Source: Nonomuraea spiralis (GTDB lineage Bacteria > Actinomycetota > Actinomycetes > Streptosporangiales > Streptosporangiaceae). From it: a stretch of 50,284 nucleotides of DNA. A model generated the notes under the pieces. That model did not search any database. It was not told where the DNA came from and saw only the letters and a list, made by a program, of their open reading frames with translations. Below are positions 40,077 to 48,701 of this stretch, piece after piece; the stretch's first letter is position 1, and the number at the start of each line of letters is the position of its first letter. Position numbers and translations under genes: made by a program. The DNA lies in NCBI RefSeq assembly GCF_014648435.1, contig NZ_BMRC01000051.1, positions 1-50,284 on the forward strand, read 5' to 3'.

Positions 40077-41048
40077 ATGAGCAAGTACGTCCTGGAACCA
40101 GCGGCGCAAGCATTCGCCGACGCCACCGCCAAGCCCCCCTTCCTGTACGAGCTCGGGCCCGAGGCCGCCCGCAAGGTGCTCGACGACGTCCAGGCCGCTC
40201 CGACCGACATGCCCGACGTCCAGGAAAAGTGGATCACGGTGCCGGCCGAGGCCGGCGAGGTGAGGGTGCGCATCGTCAAACCGGTCGGCGCCGAAGGACA
40301 GCTGCCGGCCGTCCTGTACGTCCATGGCGGTGGCTGGATCCTCGGGGGTACCGCCACCCACGACAGGCTCGTCAGGGAACTGGCCGTCAAGGTGAACGCC
40401 GCGATCGTGTTCGTCGAGTACGACCGCTCGCCCGAGGCCCGCCATCCCGTCGCGATCGAGCAGGCGTACGCCACCGCGAAGTGGATCTGCGAGCACGGGG
40501 CCGCCGAAGGCATCGACGGCTCCCGCCTCGCCGTCGCCGGGGACTCCGTCGGCGGGAACATGAGCGCGGTCCTGGCCATCCTGGCCAAGCGGCGCGGCGA
40601 CGTCACCTTCGTGCACCAGTCGCTGTACTACCCGGTCACGGACGCGGGCCAGGACACCGGCAGCTACCGCGAGTTCGCCGACGGACCGCATCTCACGGCC
40701 AAGGCCATGGCCTGGTTCTGGGACGCCTACCTGCCCGAGAAGGACAAGCGCGACGACATCACTGTCTCGCCGCTACGGGCGAGCGTCGAGGAGCTCGCCG
40801 GGCTCCCCGAGGCCTTCCTCATCGTGGACGAGAACGACGTCCTGCGCGACGAGGGCGAAGCCTACGGCCGCAAGCTCACCGAGGCCGGCGTCCGCACCAC
40901 GATCGTCCGCTACAACGGCACCATCCACGACTTCATGATGCTCAACCCCCTGCGTGGTACCGCCGCCACGACGGGTGCCATCGAGCAGGCCGTCCACGTC
41001 CTCCGCAAGGCACTCGGCGGCGACCGACCAGACAGGAGGGAATCATGA
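40077..41048 (+). CDS. Alpha/beta hydrolase, hormone-sensitive-lipase-type esterase
   Basis: 323 residues. The oxyanion-hole motif YVHGGGWILGG, the nucleophile motif AVAGDSVGGNMSAVL, the Asp in FLIVDENDVLRDEG and the His in NGTIHDFMML form a complete catalytic site. AGAAAGG lies before ATG 40077. The stop overlaps the start of a deleted hydrolase gene (ATGA), which was once translated with it. A decayed copy of this gene is found at 3651-3958. An ECF41-like promoter precedes it. Confidence 0.88.
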   Translation: MSKYVLEPAAQAFADATAKPPFLYELGPEAARKVLDDVQAAPTDMPDVQEKWITVPAEAGEVRVRIVKPVGAEGQLPAVLYVHGGGWILGGTATHDRLVRELAVKVNAAIVFVEYDRSPEARHPVAIEQAYATAKWICEHGAAEGIDGSRLAVAGDSVGGNMSAVLAILAKRRGDVTFVHQSLYYPVTDAGQDTGSYREFADGPHLTAKAMAWFWDAYLPEKDKRDDITVSPLRASVEELAGLPEAFLIVDENDVLRDEGEAYGRKLTEAGVRTTIVRYNGTIHDFMMLNPLRGTAATTGAIEQAVHVLRKALGGDRPDRRES

Positions 41049-41312
41049 CCCAGCAGAAACCGACCGTCGTTCTCGTGCCCGGCGGCTTCGCGAAATCCGC
41101 CCGTTGACCTGGCGTGGAGATCCCTCCCGTCCTGGTTCGTCTTCGGCGACGCCGACCTCAGCATTCCGGTCGCCCCGCACCGCTGCATGGCGGATCGAGC
41201 CGGCGCCAAGGGGGCACGCGACATGCCCGGCGCGTCGCACGTGCTCAGCGTCTCCCAGCCCGAAGCCGTGACCGCGTCGATTCTCGAGGCCCTGCACACG
41301 GTCGCGGCGTAG
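41045..41312 (+). pseudogene. Alpha/beta hydrolase with most of its middle deleted
   Basis: The start MTQQKPTVVLVPGGFAKSA and the end PSWFVFGDADLSIPVAPHRC, MADRAGAKGARDMPGASHVL match the two ends of the intact hydrolase at 41494-42219 (VIVLVHGAFAESA and PSWFVHGERDLNIPAAALRF). About 170 residues, including the nucleophile GHSYGG, are missing at a junction near 41100, where the frame also changes and a TGA follows. It is fused by ATGA overlap to the esterase gene before it, and a terminator follows. Confidence 0.8.
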
Positions 41313-41325
41313 CCCGTTCTGTGGT

Positions 41326-41355
41326 GAGGTCCCCGGCGGCGCGGCCGGGGACCTC
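41326..41355 (+). terminator. Hairpin terminator
   Basis: GAGGTCCCCGGC (41326-41337) pairs perfectly with GCCGGGGACCTC (41344-41355) over a 6-base loop, 14 bases after the stop of the deleted hydrolase. It separates that unit from the next promoter. Confidence 0.65.
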
Positions 41356-41424
41356 GGTCCCACGACGAGAAGCCCGGACGCCCCGCCGACGAGCCCCCCG
41401 AGACCGGCGGCGCATCCACCGAGC

Positions 41425-41452
41425 TGTCACAGATCCGGGCAGTCGCCCGGTC
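41425..41452 (+). promoter_or_regulatory. ECF41-like promoter, site 2 (hydrolase)
   Basis: TGTCACA, 16 bases, CGGTC: a full match to the repeated element. It ends 41 bases before the ATG at 41494. Confidence 0.7.
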
Positions 41453-41493
41453 CATGGAAGAGATGCTCCTCCCGACCTCTGAAAGGAACCATC

Positions 41494-42219
41494 ATGAACA
41501 CTGCGGAACAGCCCGTCATCGTCCTGGTCCACGGCGCCTTCGCCGAGTCCGCGAGCTGGAACGGCGTCATCCGCGGCCTGCACGACCACCGGTTCGCCGC
41601 CGTCGCCGCGGCCAACCCGCTACGCGGCCTCGAGGACGACGCCGCGTACGTGCGTGACGTGGTCGCCGGCCTCGGCCGGCCGGTCGTCCTGGTCGGACAC
41701 TCCTACGGCGGTATGGTGATCACCGAGGCGGCGGCCGGGAACGCTGCCGTCCGCGCATTGGTCTACGTCGCGGCCTTCGCTCCCGAGCCCGGCGAGAGCG
41801 CGTTGCTGCTGTCCGGCAAGTTCGAGGGCAGCACTCTGGGTGGCGCGCTGGCCGCCTACCCGCTCGCCTCGGGCGGCACCGAGTTCCGTATCGACGAGGA
41901 CAGGTTCCACCATCAGTTCTGCGCCGACCTCGACCCCGACCAGGCCGCGCTGATGGCCGCCACCCAGCGGCCGGTGACCGAACGGGCGCTGAGCGACGGG
42001 CTGACGGCGGACGAGGCGGCCTGGCGTACCAGGCCGTCATGGTTCGTCCACGGGGAGCGGGACCTCAACATCCCCGCCGCCGCGTTGCGGTTCATGGCCG
42101 AACGCGCCGGTTCGCGCGGAACCCGCGAGATCGCCGGTGCCTCCCACGCCGTCGCGACCTCGCAGCCCGACGCCGTGACCGCTGCCGTTCTGGACGCCGC
42201 CGTCCATGTCCAGGGGTGA
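41494..42219 (+). CDS. Alpha/beta hydrolase
   Basis: 241 residues. VIVLVHGAFAESASWNGVIR gives the oxyanion strand, LVGHSYGGMVI the nucleophile elbow, PSWFVHGERDLNIPA the acid region, and AGASHAVATSQPDAV the catalytic His. It is of the type annotated as chloroperoxidase or small-molecule esterase. GAAAGGAACC precedes the ATG. It is the intact relative of the deleted gene at 41045. Confidence 0.88.
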   Translation: MNTAEQPVIVLVHGAFAESASWNGVIRGLHDHRFAAVAAANPLRGLEDDAAYVRDVVAGLGRPVVLVGHSYGGMVITEAAAGNAAVRALVYVAAFAPEPGESALLLSGKFEGSTLGGALAAYPLASGGTEFRIDEDRFHHQFCADLDPDQAALMAATQRPVTERALSDGLTADEAAWRTRPSWFVHGERDLNIPAAALRFMAERAGSRGTREIAGASHAVATSQPDAVTAAVLDAAVHVQG

Positions 42220-42332
42220 TGCGCCGATGCCGGTGACCGGGAGGGCCCGCCTGTGGGACCAGCTCGGAGTCTTCCACACGTCCTGGGCCGAGATCTTGGG
42301 GGACCCACACCGCCGCGGCGAGTAGCCGACAG

Positions 42333-42764
42333 ATGCAGACACGAAAGGTTCCTGGTGCACGCATGGTCGTCTCCGAACGGCTCAAGCCCCCGATCGGCTT
42401 CGCGCGAGCCTGCGCCATGCCGCTGGCGCTGAGCCATCGGCACCTTCCCGGTACGTGCCTGGTCGCGGTCGGTGGCGAGGTCGACCTCGCCACCAGCGGC
42501 CGGTTGGCCGACTACATCGACCGCGTCCGCCGGCCCGGCGACCAGGTGGTCTTCGACCTGACCGAGCTGTCGTTCCTGGACTGCTCTGGCCTCCGGGTCC
42601 TGATCGCCAGTGCCCGGCGGGCCGCTGCCGACGGCGCGGTCGTACGACTGGCAGGGGTCCGCGGCGCCCCCGCCCGGCTGCTGGAGGTCGCCCGGGTCGG
42701 CCTGCTCCTGCCGGTGTTCGACACCGTCGAGCACGCCCTCGCCGCCGTCGCCAGGGCCGGCTGA
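42333..42764 (+). CDS. STAS-domain protein (anti-sigma factor antagonist type)
   Basis: 143 residues. LVAVGGEVDLATSGRLADYI, VVFDLTELSFLDCSGLRVLI and RAAADGAVVRLAGV are a SpoIIAA-like STAS domain, with the phosphorylatable Ser in the DCSGL loop. Such proteins release sigma factors by binding RsbW-like kinases. A kinase remnant exists at 19.7 kb, but no intact partner is near. ATG 42333 is used; ATG 42363 is possible, since conserved sequence begins later. Confidence 0.8.
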   Translation: MQTRKVPGARMVVSERLKPPIGFARACAMPLALSHRHLPGTCLVAVGGEVDLATSGRLADYIDRVRRPGDQVVFDLTELSFLDCSGLRVLIASARRAAADGAVVRLAGVRGAPARLLEVARVGLLLPVFDTVEHALAAVARAG

Positions 42765-42771
42765 AAGCCGC

Positions 42772-42974
42772 CCACCCCGGCGCCGCCCACTGACCACGAC
42801 CGCCTGCGGGCGCCGGAGGTCCCTACCGGCCCGTCCATCCCTGTGCACCAGGCGGCGATCATGACTCTCCGCCGGCATGTGGGGCGGCGCCACCCCGGCG
42901 CCGCCCACTGACCACGACCGCCTGCGGGCGCCGGAGGTCCCTACCGGCCCGTCCATCCCTGTGCACCAGGCGGC
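42772..42974. repeat. 85-base perfect direct repeat, two copies
   Basis: The segment at 42772-42856 recurs without change at 42890-42974 (offset 118 bases), separated by 33 unrelated bases. Each copy contains CACTGACCACGACCGCCTGC and TCCATCCCTGTGCACCAGGC. It lies wholly between the STAS gene and ltrA, just upstream of ECF41-like site 3. No coding function is apparent. Confidence 0.9.
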
Positions 42975-43007
42975 AGGCCACGGCCTGATCGCCGGCCCGT
43001 CCTCTCC

Positions 43008-43035
43008 TGTCACAGAACCGATGGGCTGTCTTGTC
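43008..43035 (+). promoter_or_regulatory. ECF41-like promoter, site 3 (ltrA)
   Basis: TGTCACA, 16 bases, TTGTC. The -35 half is exact and the spacing identical to the other sites; the -10 half keeps only GTC. It ends 41 bases before the TTG at 43077. Confidence 0.6.
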
Positions 43036-43076
43036 TTGCGTGCAGGACAGACTCACCCACCGACAGGAGAGCGACC

Positions 43077-44297
43077 TTGGCACCAACCCCCACCACCATC
43101 CGCATCCGGGCCAGGATGAGTGCCCGTCCCATCGACGAGCCGCACCGCGCGTCGAGTCCGCTGGAGCTCCTGTTCGACCTGACCTTCGTGGTCGCGGTCG
43201 CGGCGGTCACCGCCCGGCTGGCGCACGATCTCGCCGACGGTCACGGATGGGCCGGGGTGGTCCCGTTCCTCCAGGTGTTCTTCGCGATCTGGTGGGCGTG
43301 GATGAACTTCACCTGGTTCGCCTCGTCCTACGACACCGACGACGTCCCCTACCGGCTGCTGACCATGCTCCAGATGGCCGGCGTGCTGGTGCTGGCCGCC
43401 GGGGTGCCCGCCGCGGCCGGTGAGGCTGATTTCGGCATCGTCACGCTGGGTTATCTCATCATGCGGGCAGGGCTCGTCGCCCAGTGGCTGCGGGCCGGGT
43501 TCGAGGACGGCGCGAGCCGCCGCACCGCGCTGCGCTACGCGGGCGGCATCACCGTGTTGCAGCTGGGCTGGGTCCTCCGGTTCTTCCTGGTGGAGGCGGG
43601 CACGTTGCCGGCGGCGTCCGGGCTCCCGGTCTTCGTCGGCCTGGTCGTCCTGGAACTGGCGGTCCCGCGGTGGGCGGAACGGGTGCGGCCGACCACCTGG
43701 CACCCGCACCACATCGCCGAGCGCTACGGCCTGTTCACGATCATCCTGCTCGGGGAGAGCATCCTTGCCGCCACCAGAGGGGTTGAGGGGGCGCTCGGTG
43801 CGGAGGGGATCGGCGTTCCCTTCGTCGTCATCGCGGGCTCCGGCCTCGTGCTGCTGTTCGCTCTGTGGTGGTTGTACTTCCTCGTGCAGGCGGGCGAGGG
43901 GCTCAGCGACCGCCGTCATCGGTCCTATCTGTGGGGATACGGCCACTACGGCATCTTCGCTGCCATGGCCGCGCTCGGCGCCGGGCTGGAGGTGGCGGTG
44001 GAGCAGAGCGGGCACCACGTCGCGGCGTCGCCGACGGCGCTCGGGTACGCGGTCGCCGTTCCGGTGGCGTCGTATCTCGCCTTGTTGTGGGCGGTGCACG
44101 CACTGGTCCTCGCCACGCCGGTCATCCTTCCCGCCGCGCTCGCGGGCTGCGTCGCCGTCGTCCTGGCAGCACCGCTCGCGGCGCCCTGGGCCGGCGTGAC
44201 CGCGGTGGTGGCGGCGATCGCGGCCTGCTGCGTCCTGCTGGTCGCCGGCACGATCTGGTCCGCGGCGGTCGCGGCGCGTCGTCGAGGCCAGGAGTGA
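43077..44297 (+). CDS. ltrA: Low-temperature-requirement A (LtrA) family membrane protein
   Basis: 406 residues with about ten hydrophobic segments. Family marks are ASSPLELLFDLTFVVAVAAV, WWAWMNFTWFASSYDTDDVP, WHPHHIAERYGLFTIILLGE, SILAATRG and YLWGYGHYGIFAAMAALGAG. The molecular role of LtrA is not established; the name comes from growth of Listeria in the cold. TTG 43077 has AGGAG eight bases upstream and no ATG fits. Confidence 0.88.
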   Translation: MAPTPTTIRIRARMSARPIDEPHRASSPLELLFDLTFVVAVAAVTARLAHDLADGHGWAGVVPFLQVFFAIWWAWMNFTWFASSYDTDDVPYRLLTMLQMAGVLVLAAGVPAAAGEADFGIVTLGYLIMRAGLVAQWLRAGFEDGASRRTALRYAGGITVLQLGWVLRFFLVEAGTLPAASGLPVFVGLVVLELAVPRWAERVRPTTWHPHHIAERYGLFTIILLGESILAATRGVEGALGAEGIGVPFVVIAGSGLVLLFALWWLYFLVQAGEGLSDRRHRSYLWGYGHYGIFAAMAALGAGLEVAVEQSGHHVAASPTALGYAVAVPVASYLALLWAVHALVLATPVILPAALAGCVAVVLAAPLAAPWAGVTAVVAAIAACCVLLVAGTIWSAAVAARRRGQE

Positions 44298-44307
44298 CCG
44301 GCAGGCA

Positions 44308-44335
44308 TGTCACAAGCCGGGCCCATCCTTCGGTC
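44308..44335 (+). promoter_or_regulatory. ECF41-like promoter, site 4 (flavoprotein)
   Basis: TGTCACA, 16 bases, CGGTC: a full match, starting only 11 bases after the ltrA stop and ending 44 bases before ATG 44380. Confidence 0.7.
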
Positions 44336-44379
44336 GTGTTCCGTGTAGGGCTTTCGTCGCCGCGGTCAAGGGAGCGCCC

Positions 44380-46110
44380 ATGCATACGCCGGAGAGTCGG
44401 ATCGCCACGCCCGTCCTGGTCATCGGGACAGGAGGGGCCGGGTTGCGGGCGGCCATCGAGCTCGCCGAGCGGGGGGTCGGTGTGCTCGCGGTGGGCAAGC
44501 GGCCCAAGGCGGACGCGCACACCGCGCTCGCAGCCGGTGGGATCAACGCGCCGCTGGCCACCATGGATCCCGAGGACAGCTGGCAACAGCACGCGGCCGA
44601 CACCCTCAAGGAGAGCTACCTGCTCGCCGATCCGCGCACGGTGCGCATCGTCACCGAGGGCGCGGCGCGCGGCATCGCAGACCTGGAACGCTACGGGATG
44701 CCGTTCGCCCGTGAGCTGGACGGGCGGATCTCGCAGCGCTTCTTCGGCGCGCACACCTACCGGCGCACCGCCTACGCCGGGGACTACACCGGGCTGGAGA
44801 TCCAGCGCACGCTGATCAACCGCGCGGCGCAGCTCGACATCCCCGTCCTCGACACCGTCTACATCACCCGCATCCTGGTCCGTGACAACACGGTCTTCGG
44901 CGCGTACGGGTTCGACCTGTCGGACGGCAGCCGCTACGTCATCCACGCCGACGCGGTCATCCTGGCCGCCGGCGGGCACACGCGGATCTGGCGGCGCACT
45001 TCCTCCCGCAGGGACGAGAACACCGGCGACTCCTTCCGCCTGGCCGTACTGGCCGGCTGCCGTCTCCGCGACCCCGAACTGGTGCAGTTCCACCCGTCCG
45101 GCCTCATCGCACCCGAGAACGCGGCCGGCACCCTCGTCTCGGAGGCGGCGCGGGGCGAGGGCGGAATCCTCCGCAACCACCTGGGCGAACGGTTCATGTC
45201 CCGCTACGACCCTGGGCGCATGGAACTGTCCACCCGCGATCGCGTCGCCCTGGCCGCCTACACCGAGATCAAGGCAGGCCGCGGGACTCCGGACGGCGGC
45301 GTCTGGCTGGACGTCTCGCACCTGTCCAGACAGACGATCATGACCAGGTTGCCCCGCGTCTACCGGACGCTGCTGGAACTGCAGATGCTCGACATCACCA
45401 AGGACCCGATCGAGATCGCCCCGACCGCCCACTACTCCATGGGCGGCGTGTGGGTGCGGCCGGAGGACCACGGCACGGACGTCGACGGCCTGTACGCGAT
45501 AGGGGAGGCGGCCAGCGGCCTGCACGGCGCCAACCGCCTCGGCGGCAACTCGCTCATCGAGCTCCTCGTTCACGGCCGGATCACCGGGCAGGCCGCGGCT
45601 GAGTTCGTCGCGGGCCGGCAGGCCCACCTCCGTGCGGCCGAGGTGCTGGCGGAGGCTCGGGCGGAGGTGGACGGGCTCCTCGCCGCGGACGGGCCGGAGA
45701 ACGTGCGGGTGCTGCAGCGGGCCGTCCGCGACCTCATGAGCGAGTACGCCGGCGTCGTGCGCGACGAGAGCGGCCTGCGCACGGGCCTGGCCGAACTCGC
45801 CGAGGTGGAGACGCGCATCGGGGAGATCGGCGTGCATCCGGACATCGCCGGCTTCCAGGATCTGGCATACGCCTTCGACCTGAAGTCCGCGGCGCTCGCC
45901 GCCCGGGCGACGATCGACGCCGCCCTTGAGCGTCGCGAGACCCGCGGTTGCCACAACCGCTCCGACTACCCGGAGCTCGACCCGGCGCTGCGGGTCAACC
46001 TGGTGTGGTCCGGCCCGGGAATGGTGCAGAGGGAGGCGATCCCGCCGATCCCCGCCGAGATCGCGTCGCTCATGCGCGAGGTCTCGACCGTCGGGAAGCT
46101 CGTCGAGTAG
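44380..46110 (+). CDS. FAD-dependent fumarate reductase/succinate dehydrogenase-type flavoprotein
   Basis: 576 residues. The dinucleotide-binding start VLVIGTGGAGLRAAIELAER, the LAAGGINAPLA substrate loop, ELVQFHPSGL, SEAARGEGGILRN, APTAHYSMGGVWV and ANRLGGNSLIELLVHG follow the SdhA/FrdA/NadB order. The C-terminal helical domain (VLQRAVRDLMSEYAGVVR, ETRGCHNRSDYPELD) is complete. No iron-sulfur or membrane-anchor subunit is next to it, so it is not a classical complex II; L-aspartate oxidase or a stand-alone reductase is possible. An ECF41-like promoter precedes it. Confidence 0.85.
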   Translation: MHTPESRIATPVLVIGTGGAGLRAAIELAERGVGVLAVGKRPKADAHTALAAGGINAPLATMDPEDSWQQHAADTLKESYLLADPRTVRIVTEGAARGIADLERYGMPFARELDGRISQRFFGAHTYRRTAYAGDYTGLEIQRTLINRAAQLDIPVLDTVYITRILVRDNTVFGAYGFDLSDGSRYVIHADAVILAAGGHTRIWRRTSSRRDENTGDSFRLAVLAGCRLRDPELVQFHPSGLIAPENAAGTLVSEAARGEGGILRNHLGERFMSRYDPGRMELSTRDRVALAAYTEIKAGRGTPDGGVWLDVSHLSRQTIMTRLPRVYRTLLELQMLDITKDPIEIAPTAHYSMGGVWVRPEDHGTDVDGLYAIGEAASGLHGANRLGGNSLIELLVHGRITGQAAAEFVAGRQAHLRAAEVLAEARAEVDGLLAADGPENVRVLQRAVRDLMSEYAGVVRDESGLRTGLAELAEVETRIGEIGVHPDIAGFQDLAYAFDLKSAALAARATIDAALERRETRGCHNRSDYPELDPALRVNLVWSGPGMVQREAIPPIPAEIASLMREVSTVGKLVE

Positions 46111-46196
46111 CCATCGGTCCTGCACCAAGCCACCTGCTCGTGGCGATCACACCTGTCCGGGGGCCGGGCCACGGTACGGAAGAAATCTCCGGCTGT

Positions 46197-46224
46197 TGTC
46201 ACAAAGCCTGAGTGGCGCCCGGTC
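46197..46224 (+). promoter_or_regulatory. ECF41-like promoter, site 5 (NAD(P)-binding protein)
   Basis: TGTCACA, 16 bases, CGGTC: a full match. The first five spacer bases, AAGCC, are close to AAGCT of site 1. It ends 52 bases before ATG 46277. Confidence 0.7.
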
Positions 46225-46276
46225 TTAGCTGGCGACCGGCCGCAACCGGACGCGCCGGCGGACAGGAAGGCTTCTC

Positions 46277-47026
46277 ATGAAGATCGTGGTAATCGGCGGG
46301 ACCGGTCTGATCGGCTCGAAGCTCGTGACGAAGCTGACCGAGCACGGTCACGAGGCGGTGGCCGCGGCGCCCGGCACCGGTGTCAACACCCTCACCGGCG
46401 AAGGGCTGGCCGAGGTGCTGGCCGGCGCGAACGCCGTGGTGGACGTATCGAACTCGCCGTCGTTCGAGCGTGCCGCGGTGCTGGAGTTCTTCGAGACCTC
46501 CACCCGCAACCTGCTCGCCGCGGAGGCGGCGGCCGGTGTCGGCCACCACGTCGCGGTGTCCATCGTGGGCACCGAGCGCATGCCGGAGAACGGCTACTTC
46601 GCGGCGAAGATCGCGCAGGAGAAGCTCATCGAGAAGTCGTCGATCCCGTTCTCGCTCGTGCACGCGACGCAGTTCTTCGAGTTCGCTCATGGCATCGCGG
46701 ACGAGTCCACGGTCGACGGCAAGGTGCACGTCGCGCCCGTGCGCTTCCAGCCCATCGCGGGCGACGACGTCGCCCAGGCGGTCGGCCGGACCGCGGCCGG
46801 CGCACCGCTGAACGGCCGGGTGGAGGTGGCCGGGCCCGAGCAGTTCCGGATGGACGAGTTCTTCCGCCAGGCCCTGGCCGCCTGGGGCGACCCGCGGGAG
46901 GTCGTCACCGACCCGCACGCGCGCTACTTCGGCAGCGAGCTGAGCGAGTACAGCCTGGTGCCCGTCGACCGCGCCGCCTCGGGCCAGATCCGCTACCTCG
47001 ACTGGCTCAAGGCCACCGCCACGTAG
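46277..47026 (+). CDS. NAD(P)H-binding epimerase/NmrA-like SDR protein
   Basis: 249 residues. MKIVVIGGTGLIGSKLVTKL is the nucleotide-binding GxxGxxG. VVDVSNSPSFERAAVLEFFE, HHVAVSIVGTERMPENGYFA and AKIAQEKLIEKSSIPFSLVH are typical of the NAD(P)H-binding (atypical SDR) group; the usual YxxxK is replaced by YFAAK. Epimerases and oxidoreductases of this kind are classic neighbours of ECF41 sigma factors. GGACAGGAAGG precedes the ATG. The ferritin-like gene follows after 96 bases with no clear promoter and may be co-transcribed. Confidence 0.87.
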   Translation: MKIVVIGGTGLIGSKLVTKLTEHGHEAVAAAPGTGVNTLTGEGLAEVLAGANAVVDVSNSPSFERAAVLEFFETSTRNLLAAEAAAGVGHHVAVSIVGTERMPENGYFAAKIAQEKLIEKSSIPFSLVHATQFFEFAHGIADESTVDGKVHVAPVRFQPIAGDDVAQAVGRTAAGAPLNGRVEVAGPEQFRMDEFFRQALAAWGDPREVVTDPHARYFGSELSEYSLVPVDRAASGQIRYLDWLKATAT

Positions 47027-47122
47027 CGGCCCGGCCCGGCTCGGCAAGTGCCGCCCGGCGCCGGTCCGGCAGGGCGTCCACCACGCTCGGAACACCCCTG
47101 ACGACCACCGAAGCAGGACATC

Positions 47123-48184
47123 ATGAAACACCTTGAACCACAGCGAACCGCCGCAGCCGACCCCGGGTCAGGCTCCATCGACACCCTCGACAGCCTGCGT
47201 GAACACCTGCAGTGGGCGATCGAGCTGGAACACGCGACCCTGCCGCCGTACCTGTGCGCCCTGTACTCGCTCGACCCGGAGCGGAACCGGCAAGCCGTCG
47301 AAGTGGTCAGCACCGTCTTCGTCGAGGAGATGCTGCACCTGGCGCTGGCCGCCAACCTGCTCAACGCCGTCGGCGGCAGCCCGCGGCTCGACACGCCGCG
47401 GATGCTGCCGCCCCATCCCCGGCGACTGCCCCACGGTGACCTGGAGGTGTCGCTGCTGCCGTTCGGCGCGGAGGCGCTCGAGATGTTCCTGCGCCTCGAA
47501 CGTCCGGCGCCGCCCGGCGCCCCGGCGCAGGGCGACGGCTACGAGACGATCGGGCAGTTCTACGCCGCGATCGAGCAGGGCCTGCGCCGGCTGTGCGACC
47601 GGCTCGGCGAGCGGCAGGTCTTCTCCGGCGACCCCGCCCGTCAGGTGAACTCCAGCCACTTCCGGCACACGGCGGGATTCCTGTTCGCGGTCGAGGACCT
47701 GGAGTCCGCTCTGGGGGCGCTGAAGGAGATCGTCGAACAGGGCGAAGGCATGGACGGCGGCGAGGTCTGGGACGGCGACGCGGACGTCTTCCACCCCGAT
47801 CGGGACGAGGTCGCGCACTACTACCGCTTCCAGGAGCTCAAGCTCGGCCGCAGGTACCAGCGGGGGGACACCCCGCGGTCCGGGCCCACCGGCGAGGTGG
47901 TCCCGGTGGACCCGGCCGGCGTCCTGCCGATGCGACCCAACCCGGGGCCCGCCGAGCCCGGCAGCGCCGCCCGCGCCGCGCAGGAAAGGTTCGACCAGAC
48001 CTACTGCACCCTGCTGAACCAGCTCGAACAGGCCTTCAACGGCGCCCCGAAGCGGCTCGCGACCGCCACCGGCACCATGTTCACGCTCAGGGCCCAGGCC
48101 CAGGCCCTGATGCGGATGTCCGGCGGCGACGGAACCACGGCCGGCCCCACCTTCGTCTATGTGCCACCCGAGTCACGCGGGTGA
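47123..48184 (+). CDS. Ferritin-like domain protein (VioB/iminophenylpyruvate dimer synthase type)
   Basis: 353 residues. The ferritin-like helices carry likely di-iron ligands: WAIELEHATLPPYL (Glu34/His37) and FVEEMLHLALAANLLNAVGG (Glu69 and His72), then a later segment HPDRDEVAHYYRFQELKLGR. This arrangement is that of the domain found in VioB and related oxidases of secondary metabolism, but many members are stand-alone and uncharacterised. AAGCAGGA precedes ATG 47123. Function unknown; placement after the epimerase suggests the same regulon. Confidence 0.8.
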   Translation: MKHLEPQRTAAADPGSGSIDTLDSLREHLQWAIELEHATLPPYLCALYSLDPERNRQAVEVVSTVFVEEMLHLALAANLLNAVGGSPRLDTPRMLPPHPRRLPHGDLEVSLLPFGAEALEMFLRLERPAPPGAPAQGDGYETIGQFYAAIEQGLRRLCDRLGERQVFSGDPARQVNSSHFRHTAGFLFAVEDLESALGALKEIVEQGEGMDGGEVWDGDADVFHPDRDEVAHYYRFQELKLGRRYQRGDTPRSGPTGEVVPVDPAGVLPMRPNPGPAEPGSAARAAQERFDQTYCTLLNQLEQAFNGAPKRLATATGTMFTLRAQAQALMRMSGGDGTTAGPTFVYVPPESRG

Positions 48185-48262
48185 GCACCGGCGGCGCGTC
48201 TCCACCGTGGTCACGCCGGCCGGCGTGGTCGCTGCCGCACCACGCGGGTGTCGGGGCCGGCC

Positions 48263-48553
48263 CTACCCGGCGCGAACCAGCATCTCGTTGACGGCGACCC
48301 GTCGCTCCCGCGTGACGATGTAGCTGATCGCGTCCGCGACGTCCTCCGGTCGCAGCCCCTCCGTTCCGCCGGCCGACCGGAGGGCGGCGTCGCCGAGACG
48401 GGTCTCCTGCTCGATGTCCACGGTGCCGGGCACCACCACGCTCACCCGGACGCCTTCGCCGAGCAGTTCCTGGCGGAGCGATTCGGCGAACGCGTCCAGG
48501 CCGGACTTGGTCATGCCGTAGACGCTGCTCCCCGGCCGGGCGGCCCGCCCGCT
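48263..48553 (-). pseudogene. Short-chain dehydrogenase, C-terminal half
   Basis: RPGSSVYGMTKSGLDAFAES keeps the catalytic YxxxK, and VRVSVVVPGTVDIEQETRLG, GLRPEDVADAISYIVTRERR and VAVNEMLVRAG complete the C-terminus. The N-terminal nucleotide-binding half is missing upstream of about 48553. At that break lies ACACCT-CATT-AGGTGT, a short inverted repeat that could be the scar of an insertion. Nothing recognisable is found between here and the resolvase (48554-48701). Confidence 0.75.
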
Positions 48554-48701
48554 GGAACACCTCATTAGGTGTCCAGCACCCCCAGAAGTGTTTCATCCCC
48601 TGGTCAGGTGCACCGGCGGTGACATTAGCAGCGTGGTTGCCCGGCTGCTTCGGCCCGGAACTTCTATCTCTGCCCAGGGGAAAACGGCCTGCGGACAGCT
48701 T

